DNA from: Nordella sp. HKS 07 | GTDB lineage: Bacteria; Pseudomonadota; Alphaproteobacteria; Rhizobiales; Aestuariivirgaceae | Direction of reading: 5' to 3' | Length of the DNA stretch: 64,000 nucleotides | Assembly: GCF_011046735.1 (NCBI RefSeq) | Contig: NZ_CP049258.1 | Location: 6,218,001-6,282,000, forward strand | Made by a program: the position numbers and the translations under genes | Shown here: piece by piece, positions 18,438-31,115 of the stretch | Numbering within the stretch: position 1 is the stretch's first letter | How the letters are laid out: each line of letters begins with the position of its first letter | The notes under the pieces: generated by a model | What the model was told of the DNA's origin: nothing | Database searches by the model: none | Seen by the model: the letters and a program-made list of their open reading frames with translations, nothing else

Positions 18438-18686
18438 TCAGCCCTTGGCCCCGCCGACCTTCTCAAGCAAAAGCCAACGCTTCTGCTTCGATATCGGCCT
18501 GGTCTCTTCGATCCACACGACGTCACCGACCTTGGCGGTGTTGTTCTCGTCATGCGCATGGTAGTTTTTGCTCAGGCGCACGGTCTTCTTCAGAACCGGA
18601 TGGGTCAGACGCCGCTCGACCTTGACCACGATGGTCTTGTCGTTCTTGTCGCTCACCACAACGCCTTCAAGGACGCGTTTCGGCAT
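18438..18686 (-). CDS. rpsQ: 30S ribosomal protein S17
   Basis: Primary 16S-rRNA-binding protein, 82 residues from ATG 18686 (GGAGAG five bases upstream; an in-frame GTG lies one codon earlier). Family pattern: [40 protein letters not shown] and [19 protein letters not shown]. Confidence 0.97.
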   Translation of the reverse strand: MPKRVLEGVVVSDKNDKTIVVKVERRLTHPVLKKTVRLSKNYHAHDENNTAKVGDVVWIEETRPISKQKRWLLLEKVGGAKG

Positions 18687-18698
18687 CACATCTCTCCG

Positions 18699-18899
18699 TT
18701 ACTTCGCCGCGCTCAGGGCGCGCTGCTGCTGCGACGTCTTGATCCGCGCGATATCGCGGCGGATCTTGCGGACGCGAGCCGTGTTCTCGATCTGGCCCGT
18801 CGCCTTCTGGAAGCGCAGGTTGAACTGCTCTTTCTTCAGCTTGAGCAGCTCGTCCTTGAGCTGATCCGGGGTCATTGCTTTCACATCACTAGCCTTCAT
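18699..18899 (-). CDS. rpmC: 50S ribosomal protein L29
   Basis: Small exit-tunnel protein, 66 residues: two long helices with [20 protein letters not shown] and [20 protein letters not shown]. Located between rplP and rpsQ as in all S10 operons. Confidence 0.97.
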   Translation of the reverse strand: MKASDVKAMTPDQLKDELLKLKKEQFNLRFQKATGQIENTARVRKIRRDIARIKTSQQQRALSAAK

Positions 18900-18913
18900 G
18901 GCGCCCTACTCCA

Positions 18914-19327
18914 TCACTCGCCAAGCCGCGCTACGAAGCGCGTCTTGATCGGAAGTTTCGCCGCCGCCAGGGCGAGCGCTTCCTCAGCGATCTGACGGCT
19001 CACGCCGTCGACCTCGAACAGGACCCGGCCCGGCTTGACCCGGCAGGCCCAGTATTCCGTCGAGCCCTTGCCGGAACCCATGCGCACTTCGGCAGGCTTC
19101 TTCGACACCGGCACGTCCGGGAAGACGCGGATCCACACGCGGCCGGCGCGTTTCATGCCGCGGGTCAGAGCCCGGCGGGCCGCTTCGATCTGGCGGGCGG
19201 TCAGCCGTTCCGGCTCCTGGGCCTTCAGGCCGAAGGCGCCAAAGTCCAGATTAGCGCAGCTCGTCGCCTTGCCATGAATGCGGCCCTTGTGGGCCTTGCG
19301 GAATTTTGTACGTTTCGGTTGCAGCAT
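18914..19327 (-). CDS. rplP: 50S ribosomal protein L16
   Basis: Large-subunit protein close to the A site, 137 residues. It starts [20 protein letters not shown] and carries the [20 protein letters not shown] signature; ITARQIEA-type [19 protein letters not shown] is intact. Confidence 0.98.
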   Translation of the reverse strand: MLQPKRTKFRKAHKGRIHGKATSCANLDFGAFGLKAQEPERLTARQIEAARRALTRGMKRAGRVWIRVFPDVPVSKKPAEVRMGSGKGSTEYWACRVKPGRVLFEVDGVSRQIAEEALALAAAKLPIKTRFVARLGE

Positions 19328-19344
19328 GGTTCGTTACCTTAACT

Positions 19345-20058
19345 TCAGGCCGCAGTCGCTTCGCGCTCGCGGCGCGGGCGCTGACCCTCTTGGCTTTCCG
19401 CATTGCGCTTGTCCTGCGCCATCGGATCGTGCTCGAGGATCTCACCCTTGAATATCCACACCTTGACGCCATTGGTGCCATAGGCGGTGATGGCGGTCGC
19501 GGTGCCGTAATCGACGTCGGCGCGCAGCGTGTGCAGCGGCACGCGGCCCTCACGATACCACTCGGTGCGCGCGATCTCGGCGCCGCCCAGTCGGCCGGCG
19601 CAGGTGATCTTGATGCCTTCGGCCCCCATGCGCTGCGCCGACTGCACGGCGCGCTTCATGGCCCGGCGGAACGCCACGCGGCGCTCCAGCTGCTGGGCGA
19701 TGTTCTCGGCCACCAGCGTCGCATCGGTTTCGGGCTTGCGCACTTCAACGATGTTGAGGTGAACTTCCGAACCGGTCATTTCAGCGACCTTCTTGCGCAG
19801 CTTTTCGATGTCGGCGCCCTTCTTGCCGATCACCACGCCCGGACGCGCCGAGAAGATGGTGACGCGGCACTTCTTGTGCGGACGCTCGATCAGCACCTTG
19901 GAGACGCCAGCCTGCTTGAGCTGTTCCTTCAGGTAGCTGCGGATCTTCATGTCCTCATGAAGAAGCTTGCCGTACTCGCGGCGGTTGGCGAACCAGCGCG
20001 AATCCCAGGTGCGGTTGATTCCGAGTCGGAAACCGATCGGATTAACTTTCTGCCCCAT
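19345..20058 (-). CDS. rpsC: 30S ribosomal protein S3
   Basis: mRNA-entry protein with helicase activity on the 30S head, 237 residues. N-terminal [22 protein letters not shown] domain with [19 protein letters not shown], and C-terminal domain [20 protein letters not shown]. The charged tail ([17 protein letters not shown]) is variable. The start overlaps the rplV stop by one base. Confidence 0.98.
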   Translation of the reverse strand: MGQKVNPIGFRLGINRTWDSRWFANRREYGKLLHEDMKIRSYLKEQLKQAGVSKVLIERPHKKCRVTIFSARPGVVIGKKGADIEKLRKKVAEMTGSEVHLNIVEVRKPETDATLVAENIAQQLERRVAFRRAMKRAVQSAQRMGAEGIKITCAGRLGGAEIARTEWYREGRVPLHTLRADVDYGTATAITAYGTNGVKVWIFKGEILEHDPMAQDKRNAESQEGQRPRREREATAA

Positions 20059-20438
20059 CAGGCGGCCTCCTTCACTTCACGCACGACAATCGTCAGCTGG
20101 CTGAAGAATTTATGAATGTGACCGACGCGGCCGCGCGCACGCGGCGTCCAGCGCTTCATCACCAGGTTCTTGCCGACATGGGCCTCGGCGACGATCAGCT
20201 GATTGATGTCGAGGTCATGGTTGTTCTCGGCATTGGCGATCGCCGATTCGAGCGTCTTCTTGATGGTACCGGCGATACGGCGGCGCGAGAAGGTGAGCTC
20301 GGCGAGAGCCTTGTCGACCTTCATGCCGCGGATAGAAGCAGCGACGTCGTTGAGCTTGCGCGGCGATACCCGGATCGAGCAGGTCACGCAGCGCGCCTCG
20401 TTATCGGCGAGAGACCGCTTTTTGGCTTTCTTGCTCAT
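20058..20438 (-). CDS. rplV: 50S ribosomal protein L22
   Basis: Exit-tunnel protein, 126 residues. [20 protein letters not shown] and the hairpin-loop region [17 protein letters not shown] are typical; the loop is intact, so no macrolide-resistance type change is evident. It overlaps rpsS by four bases. Confidence 0.98.
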   Translation of the reverse strand: MSKKAKKRSLADNEARCVTCSIRVSPRKLNDVAASIRGMKVDKALAELTFSRRRIAGTIKKTLESAIANAENNHDLDINQLIVAEAHVGKNLVMKRWTPRARGRVGHIHKFFSQLTIVVREVKEAA

Positions 20439-20731
20439 TTCCTCGCATCCTTAGCTGGCGCCGCCTTCTTGTCGGAGACGCTGTGGCCGTGGAAACTGCG
20501 CGTCGGCGCGAACTCGCCGAGCTTGTGCCCGACCATGTCTTCCGACACCAGAACCGGCACGAACTTGTGGCCGTTATGGACCTGGAACGTCAGGCCCACG
20601 AACTGCGGCAGAATGGTCGAACGGCGACTCCAGGTCTTGACCGGAGTGTTGCGGCTGCTCGAACGCGCCGCATCCGCCTTCTTCAAGAGATACCCGTCGA
20701 CGAACGGGCCTTTCCATAGCGAGCGTGACAC
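20435..20731 (-). CDS. rpsS: 30S ribosomal protein S19
   Basis: Small-subunit head protein, 98 residues, slightly longer than the common 92 because of the tail [14 protein letters not shown] start ([17 protein letters not shown]) with AGGTAG upstream. The [20 protein letters not shown] signature is present. Confidence 0.97.
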   Translation of the reverse strand: MSRSLWKGPFVDGYLLKKADAARSSSRNTPVKTWSRRSTILPQFVGLTFQVHNGHKFVPVLVSEDMVGHKLGEFAPTRSFHGHSVSDKKAAPAKDARK

Positions 20732-20742
20732 CGGACTACCTC

Positions 20743-21567
20743 TTAAGCTTTCTTGGCATGACGGCTGCGCAGGATGAGCTTCTGCGTCGCCTTGTTGTTA
20801 CGGGTCTTCTTGCCCTTGGTCGGCTTGCCCCAGGGGGTCGCCCAGTGCTTACCGCCATTGGTGCGGCCACCGTTCGGATGGTCGACCGGGTTGCGGGCGA
20901 TGCCGCGCGATACCGGACGCTCACCCTTCCAACGAGCACGGCCGGCCTTGCCGACGATCTCGTTGACGTGGTCGGGATTGGAAACGGCGCCGACGGTGGC
21001 CATGCACTCGGCACGCACCATGCGGGTCTCGCCCGACTTCAGCTTGAGCAGCGCATAGCCCTGATCGCGGCCGGCGAGCATCGCATAGGTGCCGGCCGCA
21101 CGCGCGAGCTGGCCACCCTTGCCGGGCTTCGTCTCGATATTGTGGATGATCGTGCCGACCGGCATCGCCGACAGCGGCATCGCATTGCCCGGCTTCACGT
21201 CAGCCGTGGCGCCGGAGATCACTGTGTCGCCGACCGCCAGGCGCTGCGGCGCCAGGATATAGGCCAACTCGCCATCGGTGTACTTGATCAGCGCGATATA
21301 GGCGGTGCGGTTTGGATCATATTCGAGGCGCTCGACCGTCGCCGCGACATCGATCTTGCCGCGCTGGAAGTCAACCAAGCGATAGGCCTGCTTATGGCCG
21401 CCGCCCTTGCGGCGCGACGTGATGCGGCCGGAATTGCCGCGTCCACCGCTCTTGGTCAAGCCTTCGGTCAGCATCTTGACCGGCTTGCCCTTCCACAGGT
21501 GGCTGCGATCGACCATCACCATATGGCGCTGGCCGGCGCTGGTCGGGTTATATGTTTTGAGTGCCAT
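20743..21567 (-). CDS. rplB: 50S ribosomal protein L2
   Basis: Large-subunit protein needed for peptidyl transfer and subunit joining, 274 residues. Conserved: [20 protein letters not shown], the central SH3-like domain, and the C-terminal [17 protein letters not shown]-type loop ([10 protein letters not shown]..) with the functional His. Basic tail [19 protein letters not shown]. Confidence 0.98.
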   Translation of the reverse strand: MALKTYNPTSAGQRHMVMVDRSHLWKGKPVKMLTEGLTKSGGRGNSGRITSRRKGGGHKQAYRLVDFQRGKIDVAATVERLEYDPNRTAYIALIKYTDGELAYILAPQRLAVGDTVISGATADVKPGNAMPLSAMPVGTIIHNIETKPGKGGQLARAAGTYAMLAGRDQGYALLKLKSGETRMVRAECMATVGAVSNPDHVNEIVGKAGRARWKGERPVSRGIARNPVDHPNGGRTNGGKHWATPWGKPTKGKKTRNNKATQKLILRSRHAKKA

Positions 21568-21587
21568 CTTTCAGCAATCCTTGAACC

Positions 21588-21881
21588 TTACAGACCGGTC
21601 GTCACATCGAGCTTCTGGCCTTCGGCCAGTGTCACGAAGGCTTTCTTCACGTCGCTGAGGCGCGCCGCCTTGCCCTTGAAATTCTTGAGCTTGCCCTTGC
21701 GCACCAGCGTGTTAACGGCCTTGACCTTCACGCCGAAAAGGCCCTCGACGGCGGCCTTGATCTGCGGCTTGGTTGCGGTCGAGGCGACGTTGAAAACGAC
21801 CTGGTTCCTCTCGGAAACCAGCGTGCCCTTTTCGGTGATCGCCGGCCCCCGGATGATGTCGAAGTAGTGTTCCTTGCTCAT
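21588..21881 (-). CDS. rplW: 50S ribosomal protein L23
   Basis: Exit-site protein that docks trigger factor and SRP, 97 residues. Typical segments: [51 protein letters not shown]. The start overlaps the rplD stop by four bases. Confidence 0.97.
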   Translation of the reverse strand: MSKEHYFDIIRGPAITEKGTLVSERNQVVFNVASTATKPQIKAAVEGLFGVKVKAVNTLVRKGKLKNFKGKAARLSDVKKAFVTLAEGQKLDVTTGL

Positions 21882-22498
21882 TTGAACCGCGCCTCCAGCG
21901 CTTCGACGGCCGCCTTGGTCAGCACGAGTTTCTTGTGGCGAAGAACGTCATACACATTGATGCCCTGGATCGGCAGGACGTCGATATGCGGGATGTTGCG
22001 CGCCGCCGCGGCAAAGCCCTTGTTCAATTCGGCGCCGTCGATGATCAGCGCATTGTCAAGGCCGAGCTTGACGAAGGCCGACTTGAGCGCCTTCGTCTTG
22101 GCTTCCCCGATTTCCGCCTTGTCCAGGATGATGAGCTCGGACGACTTCACCTTGGCCGAAAGCGCGTGGCGAAGGCCAAGCGCCCTGACTTTCTTCGGCA
22201 GATCGGTCTCATGGCTGCGCGAGCGCGGCCCGAAGGCCTTGCCGCCGCCGACGAAGATGCCGGAACGACGCGAACCGTGACGGGCGCCACCGGAACCCTT
22301 CTGGTTGCCGAATTTCTTGCCAGTGCGGTTGATCTCGCCGCGGGTCTTGCTGTGATGCGTGCCGGCCTGGCGCTTGTTGAGCTGCCACAGAACGACTCGA
22401 TGCAGGATATCGGCGCGCGGTTCGAGACCGAAAATGTGGTCCGCGAGATCGACCGATCCGGCCTTCTCGGCCTCGATGGTTTGGATGTCGGCTTTCAT
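21878..22498 (-). CDS. rplD: 50S ribosomal protein L4
   Basis: Exit-tunnel protein, 206 residues from ATG 22498. That start gives [20 protein letters not shown], in line with rhizobial L4, and has AAGGA eight bases upstream; an ATG nine bases earlier lies directly on AAGG and is unlikely. The tunnel loop [20 protein letters not shown] and ...[20 protein letters not shown] are intact. In E. coli L4 autoregulates the S10 operon. Confidence 0.97.
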   Translation of the reverse strand: MKADIQTIEAEKAGSVDLADHIFGLEPRADILHRVVLWQLNKRQAGTHHSKTRGEINRTGKKFGNQKGSGGARHGSRRSGIFVGGGKAFGPRSRSHETDLPKKVRALGLRHALSAKVKSSELIILDKAEIGEAKTKALKSAFVKLGLDNALIIDGAELNKGFAAAARNIPHIDVLPIQGINVYDVLRHKKLVLTKAAVEALEARFK

Positions 22499-22509
22499 GA
22501 CTGGCATCC

Positions 22510-23226
22510 TTATTCCTTGACCGCGGATTCAGCCGCGGGAGCTTGTTGGACCGGAGCCTTGAACGCGCCCGGCCGGGGCGCCTGCTGCGGGAGCTTGCGC
22601 TTGATCGCGTCGCGCACCGAGACCCAGCCGCCCTTGACGCCGGGCACGGAGCCGCGAACCATGATCAGGCCACGATCCTTGTCGGTCTTGACGACCTCGA
22701 TGTTCTGCGTCGTAACCCGTTCGGCGCCGAGATGGCCAGGCATCTTCTTGTTCTTGAAGACCTTGCCCGGATCCTGGCGGTTGCCCGTGGAACCGATCGA
22801 GCGGTGGCTGATCGACACGCCGTGCGAGGCGCGCAGACCGGCAAAGTTCCAGCGCTTCATGCCGCCGGCGAAGCCCTTGCCCATCGACGTGCCTGTCACA
22901 TCGACCAGCTGGCCGGGGACGAAGTGGTCGACAGTGATCTCAGCTCCGACCGCGATCACGTTGTCGGGGCTGACACGGAATTCCTGCACTTTGCGCTTCG
23001 GTTCGACTTTCTGCGCGGCGAAATGACCGCGTTGAGCCGCCGAGAGGCGCTTGATCTTGGGCGTGCCCACGCCGAGTTGCAGGGCTGTATAGCCATGCTT
23101 ATCGGCGGTCTTGTGGGCGACCACTTGGCAATTGTCCACCTTCAGCACGGTGACCGGCACTTGCGCACCTTCGTCCGTGTAAATCCGGGTCATGCCCAAT
23201 TTCTGTGCGATGAGGCCAGAACGCAT
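22510..23226 (-). CDS. rplC: 50S ribosomal protein L3
   Basis: Early assembly protein reaching the peptidyl-transferase centre, 238 residues. It starts [20 protein letters not shown]; the signature [20 protein letters not shown] contains the conserved glutamine-loop region. The C-terminal 30 residues ([20 protein letters not shown]) are an alphaproteobacterial extension. Confidence 0.98.
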   Translation of the reverse strand: MRSGLIAQKLGMTRIYTDEGAQVPVTVLKVDNCQVVAHKTADKHGYTALQLGVGTPKIKRLSAAQRGHFAAQKVEPKRKVQEFRVSPDNVIAVGAEITVDHFVPGQLVDVTGTSMGKGFAGGMKRWNFAGLRASHGVSISHRSIGSTGNRQDPGKVFKNKKMPGHLGAERVTTQNIEVVKTDKDRGLIMVRGSVPGVKGGWVSVRDAIKRKLPQQAPRPGAFKAPVQQAPAAESAVKE

Positions 23227-23248
23227 CGCTTTACTCCTAATAGCTCAA

Positions 23249-23557
23249 TTAGAGCTTGATCTCGACATCAACACCCGCCGCCAGGTCGAGCTTCATCAGC
23301 GCATCGACCGTCTGCGGATTCCAATCCACGATATCCAGAAGACGCCGGTGCGTCCGCATTTCGAACTGCTCACGGCTCTTTTTGTCGACATGCGGCGAGC
23401 GGTTCACGGTGAAACGCTCGATGCGGGTCGGCAGGGGCACGGGCCCGCGCACTTGCGCGCCCGTACGTTTCGCCGTGTTCACGATCTCGCGCGTCGACGT
23501 ATCGAGGATACGATGGTCGAACGCCTTGAGACGGATGCGGATGTTGTTCGCTTGCAT
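23249..23557 (-). CDS. rpsJ: 30S ribosomal protein S10 / NusE
   Basis: Small-subunit protein and transcription-antitermination partner of NusB, 102 residues. It contains [40 protein letters not shown] and [19 protein letters not shown]. It lies only six bases downstream of the first tuf gene, so the str and S10 operons are joined here. Confidence 0.98.
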   Translation of the reverse strand: MQANNIRIRLKAFDHRILDTSTREIVNTAKRTGAQVRGPVPLPTRIERFTVNRSPHVDKKSREQFEMRTHRRLLDIVDWNPQTVDALMKLDLAAGVDVEIKL

Positions 23558-23563
23558 CTTCTC

Positions 23564-24754
<1,191 letters not shown>

Positions 24755-24785
24755 CGGACTACTCCGTCTTTGGTCTTAAACTTAA

Positions 24786-26858
24786 TTACGCGAATTTCTT
24801 CTGGACTTCCTGAGCAACTGCCGTCGGCACCTGCTCATAGTGGTCGAATTGCATCGTGTAGCTGGCGCGGCCCTGGCTCATCGAGCGCAGGCTGTTCACG
24901 TAGCCGAACATGTTAGCGAGCGGGACCATCGCGTTGACGATCTGCGCGTTACCGCGGTTGCCGGTGCCCATGATCTGTCCGCGGCGGGAGTTGAGATCAC
25001 CGATCACGCCGCCGAGATAATCCTCAGGGGTGGTGACTTCGACTTTCATGATCGGCTCGAGCAGGACCGATCCGGCTTTCTGCAGGCCTTCCCGCATCGC
25101 GGTACGCGCCGCGATTTCAAAGGCGATCGCCGAGGAGTCGACTTCGTGGTAGGCGCCGTCGGTGAGCGCGACCTTCACGTCGAGCACCGGGAACCCGGCA
25201 ACCACGCCCGAAGACATGACCGAATTGATACCCTTTTCGACGCCGGGGATGAATTCCTTCGGCACCGAACCGCCGACGACCTTGGACTCGAACTCGTAGC
25301 CGGCGCCCTTTTCATTCGGCTCGATCTCGAGAATGACGCGAGCGAACTGACCAGTACCGCCGGTCTGCTTCTTATGGGTATAATCAACTTCCGCCGCGCG
25401 GGTGATCGTTTCGCGATAAGCAACCTGCGGCGCGCCGACAGTCACTTCGACCTTGTGGGTACGCTTCAGGATGTCGACCTTTATGTCGAGATGAAGCTCA
25501 CCCATGCCCTTGATGATCGTCTGCCCGGACTCGCTATCGGTCGAAACGCGGAAGGACGGATCTTCGGCCGCAAGCTTGTACAGCGCGATCGCCATCTTTT
25601 CCTGATCAGCCTTGGTCTTGGGCTCGATCGACATGTCGATGACAGGATCCGGGAAATCCATCTTTTCGAGGATCACCGGCTTCGCGGGATCGCACAGCGT
25701 ATCGCCGGTGCGCGTATCCTTGAGGCCGACCAGAGCGACGATGTCGCCGGCATAGGCTTCCGAGATTTCCTCGCGCATATTGGCATGCATGAGAACCATG
25801 CGGCCGACGCGCTCGGTCTTCTCGCGGGTCGAATTGAGAAGCGAAGTGCCCTTCGACAGGGAGCCCGAATAGAGACGGCAAAAGGTCAAGATACCGTACT
25901 GATCGTCCATCAGCTTGAAAGCTAGGAGTGACAGCGGCTCCGAGTCCGAGGACTTGCGGACGGTCTCTTCGCCGGTCTTGACGTCGATGCCCTTGATCGA
26001 CGGGCGGTCGAGCGGCGACGGCAGATAATCGACAACCGCGTCGAGCAACGGCTGAACGCCCTTGTTCTTGAACGAGGAGCCGCACAGCACCGGGAAGAAA
26101 GCGCCGGTGACGACCGCCTTGCGCAGCAGCTTCTTGATGGTCTCGTTGGAGAGCTCTTTGCCGTTGAGGAAGTCCTCGGTCGCCTGCTCGTCGAGTTCGG
26201 CGCAGGCTTCGATCATCTCGGCACGGGCGGCTTCAGCGGCGTCCTTGAGGTCGTCCGGAATTTCCGCGTCGTTGAACTTGGCGCCGAGGGATTCCTCCTC
26301 CCAGATCACCGCCTTCATGCGGACGAGATCGATGATGCCCTTGAAATTGGATTCCGAGCCAACCGGCAGTTGGATCGGAACCGGCTTGGCGCCAAGACGC
26401 TCCCTGATATCCTTGATGCACTGCTCGAAGGACGCACCGGTCTTGTCCATCTTGTTGCAGAACACGATGCGCGGCACGTTGTACTTGTCGCCCTGGCGCC
26501 ACACGGTCTCGGTCTGGGGTTCGACGCCCTGGTTCGAATCGAGCACGCAGACGGCGCCGTCGAGGACGCGCAGCGAACGCTCGACTTCGATGGTGAAGTC
26601 CACGTGGCCGGGCGTATCGATGATGTTGAGACGCTTGCCGTTCCAGTAGGTGGTCGTGGCGGCCGAGGTGATGGTGATGCCGCGCTCCTGCTCCTGCTCC
26701 ATGAAGTCCATGGTAGCGGCGCCGTCATGGACTTCGCCGATCTTGTGGCTCTTGCCGGAGTAGTAAAGGATACGCTCGGACGTCGTCGTCTTTCCGGCAT
26801 CGATGTGGGCCATGATGCCGAAATTGCGATAGTCTTCGATGGCGTGCGTGCGGGGCAT
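24786..26858 (-). CDS. fusA: Elongation factor G
   Basis: Translocase GTPase, 690 residues. P-loop AHIDAGKTT, switch [25 protein letters not shown] motif, and the C-terminal domains IV-V with [20 protein letters not shown]. It is downstream of rpsG by 18 bases and upstream of tuf by 31, the classic str operon order. Confidence 0.98.
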   Translation of the reverse strand: MPRTHAIEDYRNFGIMAHIDAGKTTTSERILYYSGKSHKIGEVHDGAATMDFMEQEQERGITITSAATTTYWNGKRLNIIDTPGHVDFTIEVERSLRVLDGAVCVLDSNQGVEPQTETVWRQGDKYNVPRIVFCNKMDKTGASFEQCIKDIRERLGAKPVPIQLPVGSESNFKGIIDLVRMKAVIWEEESLGAKFNDAEIPDDLKDAAEAARAEMIEACAELDEQATEDFLNGKELSNETIKKLLRKAVVTGAFFPVLCGSSFKNKGVQPLLDAVVDYLPSPLDRPSIKGIDVKTGEETVRKSSDSEPLSLLAFKLMDDQYGILTFCRLYSGSLSKGTSLLNSTREKTERVGRMVLMHANMREEISEAYAGDIVALVGLKDTRTGDTLCDPAKPVILEKMDFPDPVIDMSIEPKTKADQEKMAIALYKLAAEDPSFRVSTDSESGQTIIKGMGELHLDIKVDILKRTHKVEVTVGAPQVAYRETITRAAEVDYTHKKQTGGTGQFARVILEIEPNEKGAGYEFESKVVGGSVPKEFIPGVEKGINSVMSSGVVAGFPVLDVKVALTDGAYHEVDSSAIAFEIAARTAMREGLQKAGSVLLEPIMKVEVTTPEDYLGGVIGDLNSRRGQIMGTGNRGNAQIVNAMVPLANMFGYVNSLRSMSQGRASYTMQFDHYEQVPTAVAQEVQKKFA

Positions 26859-26876
26859 GATCTCAGTTCCTCAGGG

Positions 26877-27733
<857 letters not shown>

Positions 27734-28286
27734 AGGGCCTTGTCTCTACCTTCGCAAAACTGTTGTGAGCCCGAGCGATGGTTCACATCGCACATGACAA
27801 AGACGCTGGCGCACCTGGCTCACAAAGGTGCACAGCGCCTCAAAACCAGAGGACCACAGCCGGCAGGCCTTGTGGTCTTGACCTTGAATGTTCAAAATGT
27901 GTTTTCCGCCAGCGTTTAGGAGCGCGAAGCACCTACTGCCTGCCGCCTGAAAACGAGCGGAACATACTGAGACACCCCACCCCCGTCAACCCCGGAACGC
28001 AAGAAAGTTTCGCTATTATGCCGCAGCTTGCGGAACCGGCGGGGCTTGAAACCCGAATTGGGGTGACATTTCCCCTCAGAGACCGGAATTCCGGGCTCGT
28101 CTCCCCCGGAAATGACCGTCAGCCGCCGCCCGACCCGCCATCGGGGCCCCGATTCTATCCAGGATCGTCCCGGGATGGGAATCAGCCGGGGCGCGACATT
28201 GCCGCAATCGCGCCATAACCTCGCCCCTTCCCCCCGACATGATGGCTATGGACGGCAAATCCAGAGATTCGAGAGGGAGAATATCG
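27734..28286. other. Intergenic region with the ribosomal operon promoter and a long 5' leader
   Basis: These 553 bases separate rpsL (minus) from the VOC gene (plus). The only clear signal is a minus-strand sigma-70 promoter at 27961-27989, which leaves an untranslated leader of roughly 220 bases. No supported reading frame or repeat was found in the rest. Confidence 0.5.
27961..27989 (-). promoter_or_regulatory. Promoter of the str-S10-spc-alpha gene run
   Basis: Minus-strand TTGACG (27989-27984) and TATGTT (27966-27961) are separated by exactly 17 bases. It is the only good match in the region upstream of rpsL. Confidence 0.65.
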
Positions 28287-28682
28287 ATGATGCTGGCCCA
28301 GCCTGCCTGGTGGCATGAACTCAATACCTGGGAACCCGAAACCGCTTTAGCTTTCTATGGCCGCACCCTGGGGTGGAAATTCGATTCGACCTCCCTGCCC
28401 AATGGCGGGACCTACTGGATCGCCCGCAAGGACAACAAGGCCGTCGGCGCCATCTTCGAACTCACCTCTCCGCAGTATACCGACATCCCGTCCCACTGGA
28501 TGACGTATCTGGCCGTGTCCGATATCGACAAGGCCGAACAGGATACGCTGCGCGAAGGTGGCGAGGTGATGCGTCCCTCCGCTCATATTCCGGGTGTCGG
28601 AAAGCTGGCGGTGGTGGCCGACTCGGCCGGTGCCCTGATCGGCCTCATCGAGCCCGAGCGCAATGTCGCCATGGCGAACTGA
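28287..28682 (+). CDS. VOC-superfamily (glyoxalase/bleomycin-resistance fold) protein
   Basis: Small cytoplasmic protein of 131 residues with a vicinal-oxygen-chelate fold. The start was set at ATG 28287, six bases after GGGAGA; the longer frame from 28239 has no such site. Visible family pattern: PAWWHELNTWEPETALAFYG at the N terminus (His as first possible metal ligand), YWIARKDNKAVGAIFEL, then MTYLAVSDIDKAEQDTLREG and the end GALIGLIEPE. Such proteins range from dioxygenases to resistance proteins, and the activity cannot be assigned. It stands alone, with a hairpin terminator behind it. Confidence 0.88.
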   Translation: MMLAQPAWWHELNTWEPETALAFYGRTLGWKFDSTSLPNGGTYWIARKDNKAVGAIFELTSPQYTDIPSHWMTYLAVSDIDKAEQDTLREGGEVMRPSAHIPGVGKLAVVADSAGALIGLIEPERNVAMAN

Positions 28683-28713
28683 AGATTATATGACGTAACG
28701 GTAATTTTGGATG

Positions 28714-28737
28714 CGGGGCCATATGGCCCCGTTTCTC
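28714..28737 (+). terminator. Probable rho-independent terminator after the VOC gene
   Basis: CGGGGCC-atat-GGCCCCG followed by tttctc, 31 bases after the stop codon. The T-run is short. Confidence 0.6.
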
Positions 28738-28786
28738 ATTCCGAATTGGTTCTAGCATCGCGTTCCAAATCTGAAAGACTGGCCTA

Positions 28787-28899
28787 GATCACGATGAGTT
28801 TGGATCGAATCGATCCAAACTCATAAACGTGATCGATCTTTATATTTAGCGCGGGATTCTCGCGAAAAACCGGTACCCACTTTTTCGCATCTCGCGCTA
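28787..28899 (+). repeat. Two-palindrome RIME-like element, copy A4
   Basis: Same plan and orientation as A1 and A2. In the first palindrome the inner stem reads ggatc/gatcc instead of ggatt/aatcc, a compensating base-pair change. The second palindrome ends atctcgcgct, one mismatch from the perfect arm. It ends about 20 bases before the aminotransferase start. Confidence 0.85.
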
Positions 28900-28920
28900 G
28901 CAAGATTGCGCGAGGGGCTC

Positions 28921-30225
28921 ATGGCGGAATTCGATACCGACTGGTCGACCGAGGCCATTATCGGGCGGCGAGACAAATATTACGCTGCCTCCCAGAGAGC
29001 GTTCGTCCCGTACAAGACTCCTCTGATCTTCTCGCGCGGCGAGCGCCAGTATCTATGGGACGAGACCGGCAAGAAATATCTCGATCTCCTCGGCATGAAT
29101 GTCTGCATTTCGGTGGGCCACGCGCACCCGACGGTGACACGCGCCGTCGAAGAGCAGATCCGTCAGCTCCAGCATTGCACCACCATGTTCTACCACCCGG
29201 TACCGGCGCACTTTGCCGAGGAACTCGCCGCCCGCATGCCCAAGGGCCAGGACTGGGTGGTCCACTTCACCAATAGCGGCACCGAGGCGATCGACCTCGC
29301 CCTCATCATGGCCCAGAGCTTCAGCGGCAATATCGACATGCTGGCCCTGCGCAACGCCTATCATGGTGCCACGATCGGCGCCCAGTCGCTGACCGGCATC
29401 AGCGGCTTCCGCCATAACATCCCCCTGCTCGGCGGCATCCATCACATCGCCAATCCGGACCCTTATCGCGGGGTCTTCGAGGGCGATACCGACGCGTATC
29501 TGGCCGAGATCGACCGCACCATCCAGTTCGCGACGCCCGGCAAGCTCGCCGGTTTCATCGTCGAGCCGATCCAGGGCTATGGCGGCATCGTCGAATTGCC
29601 CAAAGGATACCTCAAGGCCGCGACCGGAAAGATTCGCGACGCCGGCGGGGTCCTGATCGTCGATGAGGTGCAGTCGGGCTTCGGCCGGACCGGCGACAAT
29701 TTCTGGGCTTTCGAGCACCACGATGTGCTGCCGGAGATCGTCGTGATGGCGAAGGGAATCGGCAATGGCTTTCCGCTCGGCGCCGTGGTGGCGCGCCGCG
29801 ACGTCGCCGAGGTGCTGGCCAAGAAGTTCTTCTTCAACACCTATGGCGCAAGCCCGATGGCCTGCGCCGCCGGGCGCGCCGTGCTCAAAGTGATCGACGA
29901 GGAGAAGCTTCAGGAGAACTCCAAGACCGTTGGCGCGGCGCTCAAGGCGGTCCTCGACCGCCTGCACCAGAAATACGAGATCATCGGCGAAGTGCGCGCC
30001 CACGGCCTGATGCTGGCTTTGGAGCTCGTCAGCGACCGCCGCAGCAAGACGCCGGCGACGAAGGAAACGGCGGACATCTTCGAGAAGACACGCGAAAACG
30101 GCATCGTGGTCAGCAAATCAGGCGCCAGCCGAAATATCTTGCGCATGGTGCCGCCGATGTGCATCAAGCTCGACGACGTAGCCTGGGTCGAGGAGGCGCT
30201 CGACCGCTGCTTTGCAGGCTATTGA
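28921..30225 (+). CDS. Class III (PLP-dependent) aminotransferase, AGXT2-like
   Basis: Fold-type I PLP aminotransferase, 434 residues from ATG 28921 (GAGGGG just upstream; a TTG at 28906 is less likely). Visible: NSGTEAIDLA phosphate-binding region, AYHGATIGAQSLTGISGFRH, Asp248 in VDEVQSGFGRTG (binds the pyridine nitrogen) and Lys278 in VMAKGIGNGFPLGAV (Schiff base). The overall pattern resembles alanine-glyoxylate aminotransferase 2 / beta-amino-acid:pyruvate transaminases rather than ornithine or acetylornithine enzymes. The substrate is not certain. The downstream permease and AraC gene could form a small catabolic group, although 130 bases separate them. Confidence 0.92.
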   Translation: MAEFDTDWSTEAIIGRRDKYYAASQRAFVPYKTPLIFSRGERQYLWDETGKKYLDLLGMNVCISVGHAHPTVTRAVEEQIRQLQHCTTMFYHPVPAHFAEELAARMPKGQDWVVHFTNSGTEAIDLALIMAQSFSGNIDMLALRNAYHGATIGAQSLTGISGFRHNIPLLGGIHHIANPDPYRGVFEGDTDAYLAEIDRTIQFATPGKLAGFIVEPIQGYGGIVELPKGYLKAATGKIRDAGGVLIVDEVQSGFGRTGDNFWAFEHHDVLPEIVVMAKGIGNGFPLGAVVARRDVAEVLAKKFFFNTYGASPMACAAGRAVLKVIDEEKLQENSKTVGAALKAVLDRLHQKYEIIGEVRAHGLMLALELVSDRRSKTPATKETADIFEKTRENGIVVSKSGASRNILRMVPPMCIKLDDVAWVEEALDRCFAGY

Positions 30226-30355
30226 TTGATATCAACTGGATACATGCCCGCCCCGACGTGGGATCACGGTCACCTCGAACTGGCCCGACCTGACATGACA
30301 AACGTGATCGCACAATTCTATTCGGCTATTCGGCGCGTGATCGGACGGAAGACCG

Positions 30356-31099
30356 GTGCTGACTATTCCTGATCTCGCGCTCGGCTCGCTTTTCGTCTTC
30401 CTGGCCGCCATCGTTCGCGGCTATTCGGGCTTCGGCTTTTCGCTGCTGGTCATCACCTCGCTCTCGCTACTGATGCCGCCCCAGACCTTTATCCCGGCGG
30501 TCTTCATGCTCGAGATCGCCGCGAGCCTGCATATGCTCCCCGGCATCTGGAAGGACATTCATTGGCGCTCGCTGGCGCCCCTCATCGTTGGCTGCCTGGT
30601 GGGCACGCCACTCGGCGTCTGGCTTCTCACCAATGTCCCCGCCCCACCGATGCAGATCGCGCTCGCCGTCTTCGTTCTCATCATCACCGGCTTCATGTGG
30701 CGCGGCTTCACGCTGAAGAGCATGCCCGGCATGACAGCTTCGGCGGGCGTCGGCGTCGCCTCCGGTCTCTTCAACGGCGCCTTCGGCATTGGCGGGCCGC
30801 CGGTGATCCTGTTCTACTTCGCCTCGCCCGCCGGCAACATCGCGGGCCGCGCCTCGCTCATCGCCTTTTTCCTGATGACCGATCTCATCGGCCTCGCTTT
30901 CATGAGCCAAGAATCGCTTATCGGCTGGAATTCCCTCTATCTGGCGTTTATCTTCCTGCCTGCACTGTTCATCGGAATCTGGCTCGGGGCGAAGAGCTTC
31001 AAGGGCGCCGACCCCCGGGTCTTCCGCAAATGGGTGCTGGCGCTGCTCGCGTTTCTTGCCGTTCTATCCGGCCTCCAGGGCATCGCCGCCTATTGGTGA
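30356..31099 (+). CDS. TauE/SafE (TSUP) family membrane permease
   Basis: Inner-membrane transporter of 247 residues with about seven or eight hydrophobic helices. Family marks are the N-terminal half repeat (RGYSGFGFSLLVITSLSLLM) and the second repeat GLFNGAFGIGGPPVILFYFA, the conserved GxGGP(P) motif. GTG start with GGAAG upstream. The family exports or imports sulfite, sulfoacetate, taurine-derived and related anions; the substrate here is unknown. The AraC regulator starts 16 bases after its stop, so the two genes are probably co-transcribed. Confidence 0.9.
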   Translation: MLTIPDLALGSLFVFLAAIVRGYSGFGFSLLVITSLSLLMPPQTFIPAVFMLEIAASLHMLPGIWKDIHWRSLAPLIVGCLVGTPLGVWLLTNVPAPPMQIALAVFVLIITGFMWRGFTLKSMPGMTASAGVGVASGLFNGAFGIGGPPVILFYFASPAGNIAGRASLIAFFLMTDLIGLAFMSQESLIGWNSLYLAFIFLPALFIGIWLGAKSFKGADPRVFRKWVLALLAFLAVLSGLQGIAAYW

Positions 31100-31115
31100 A
31101 GAGGAGAGCCCGCTT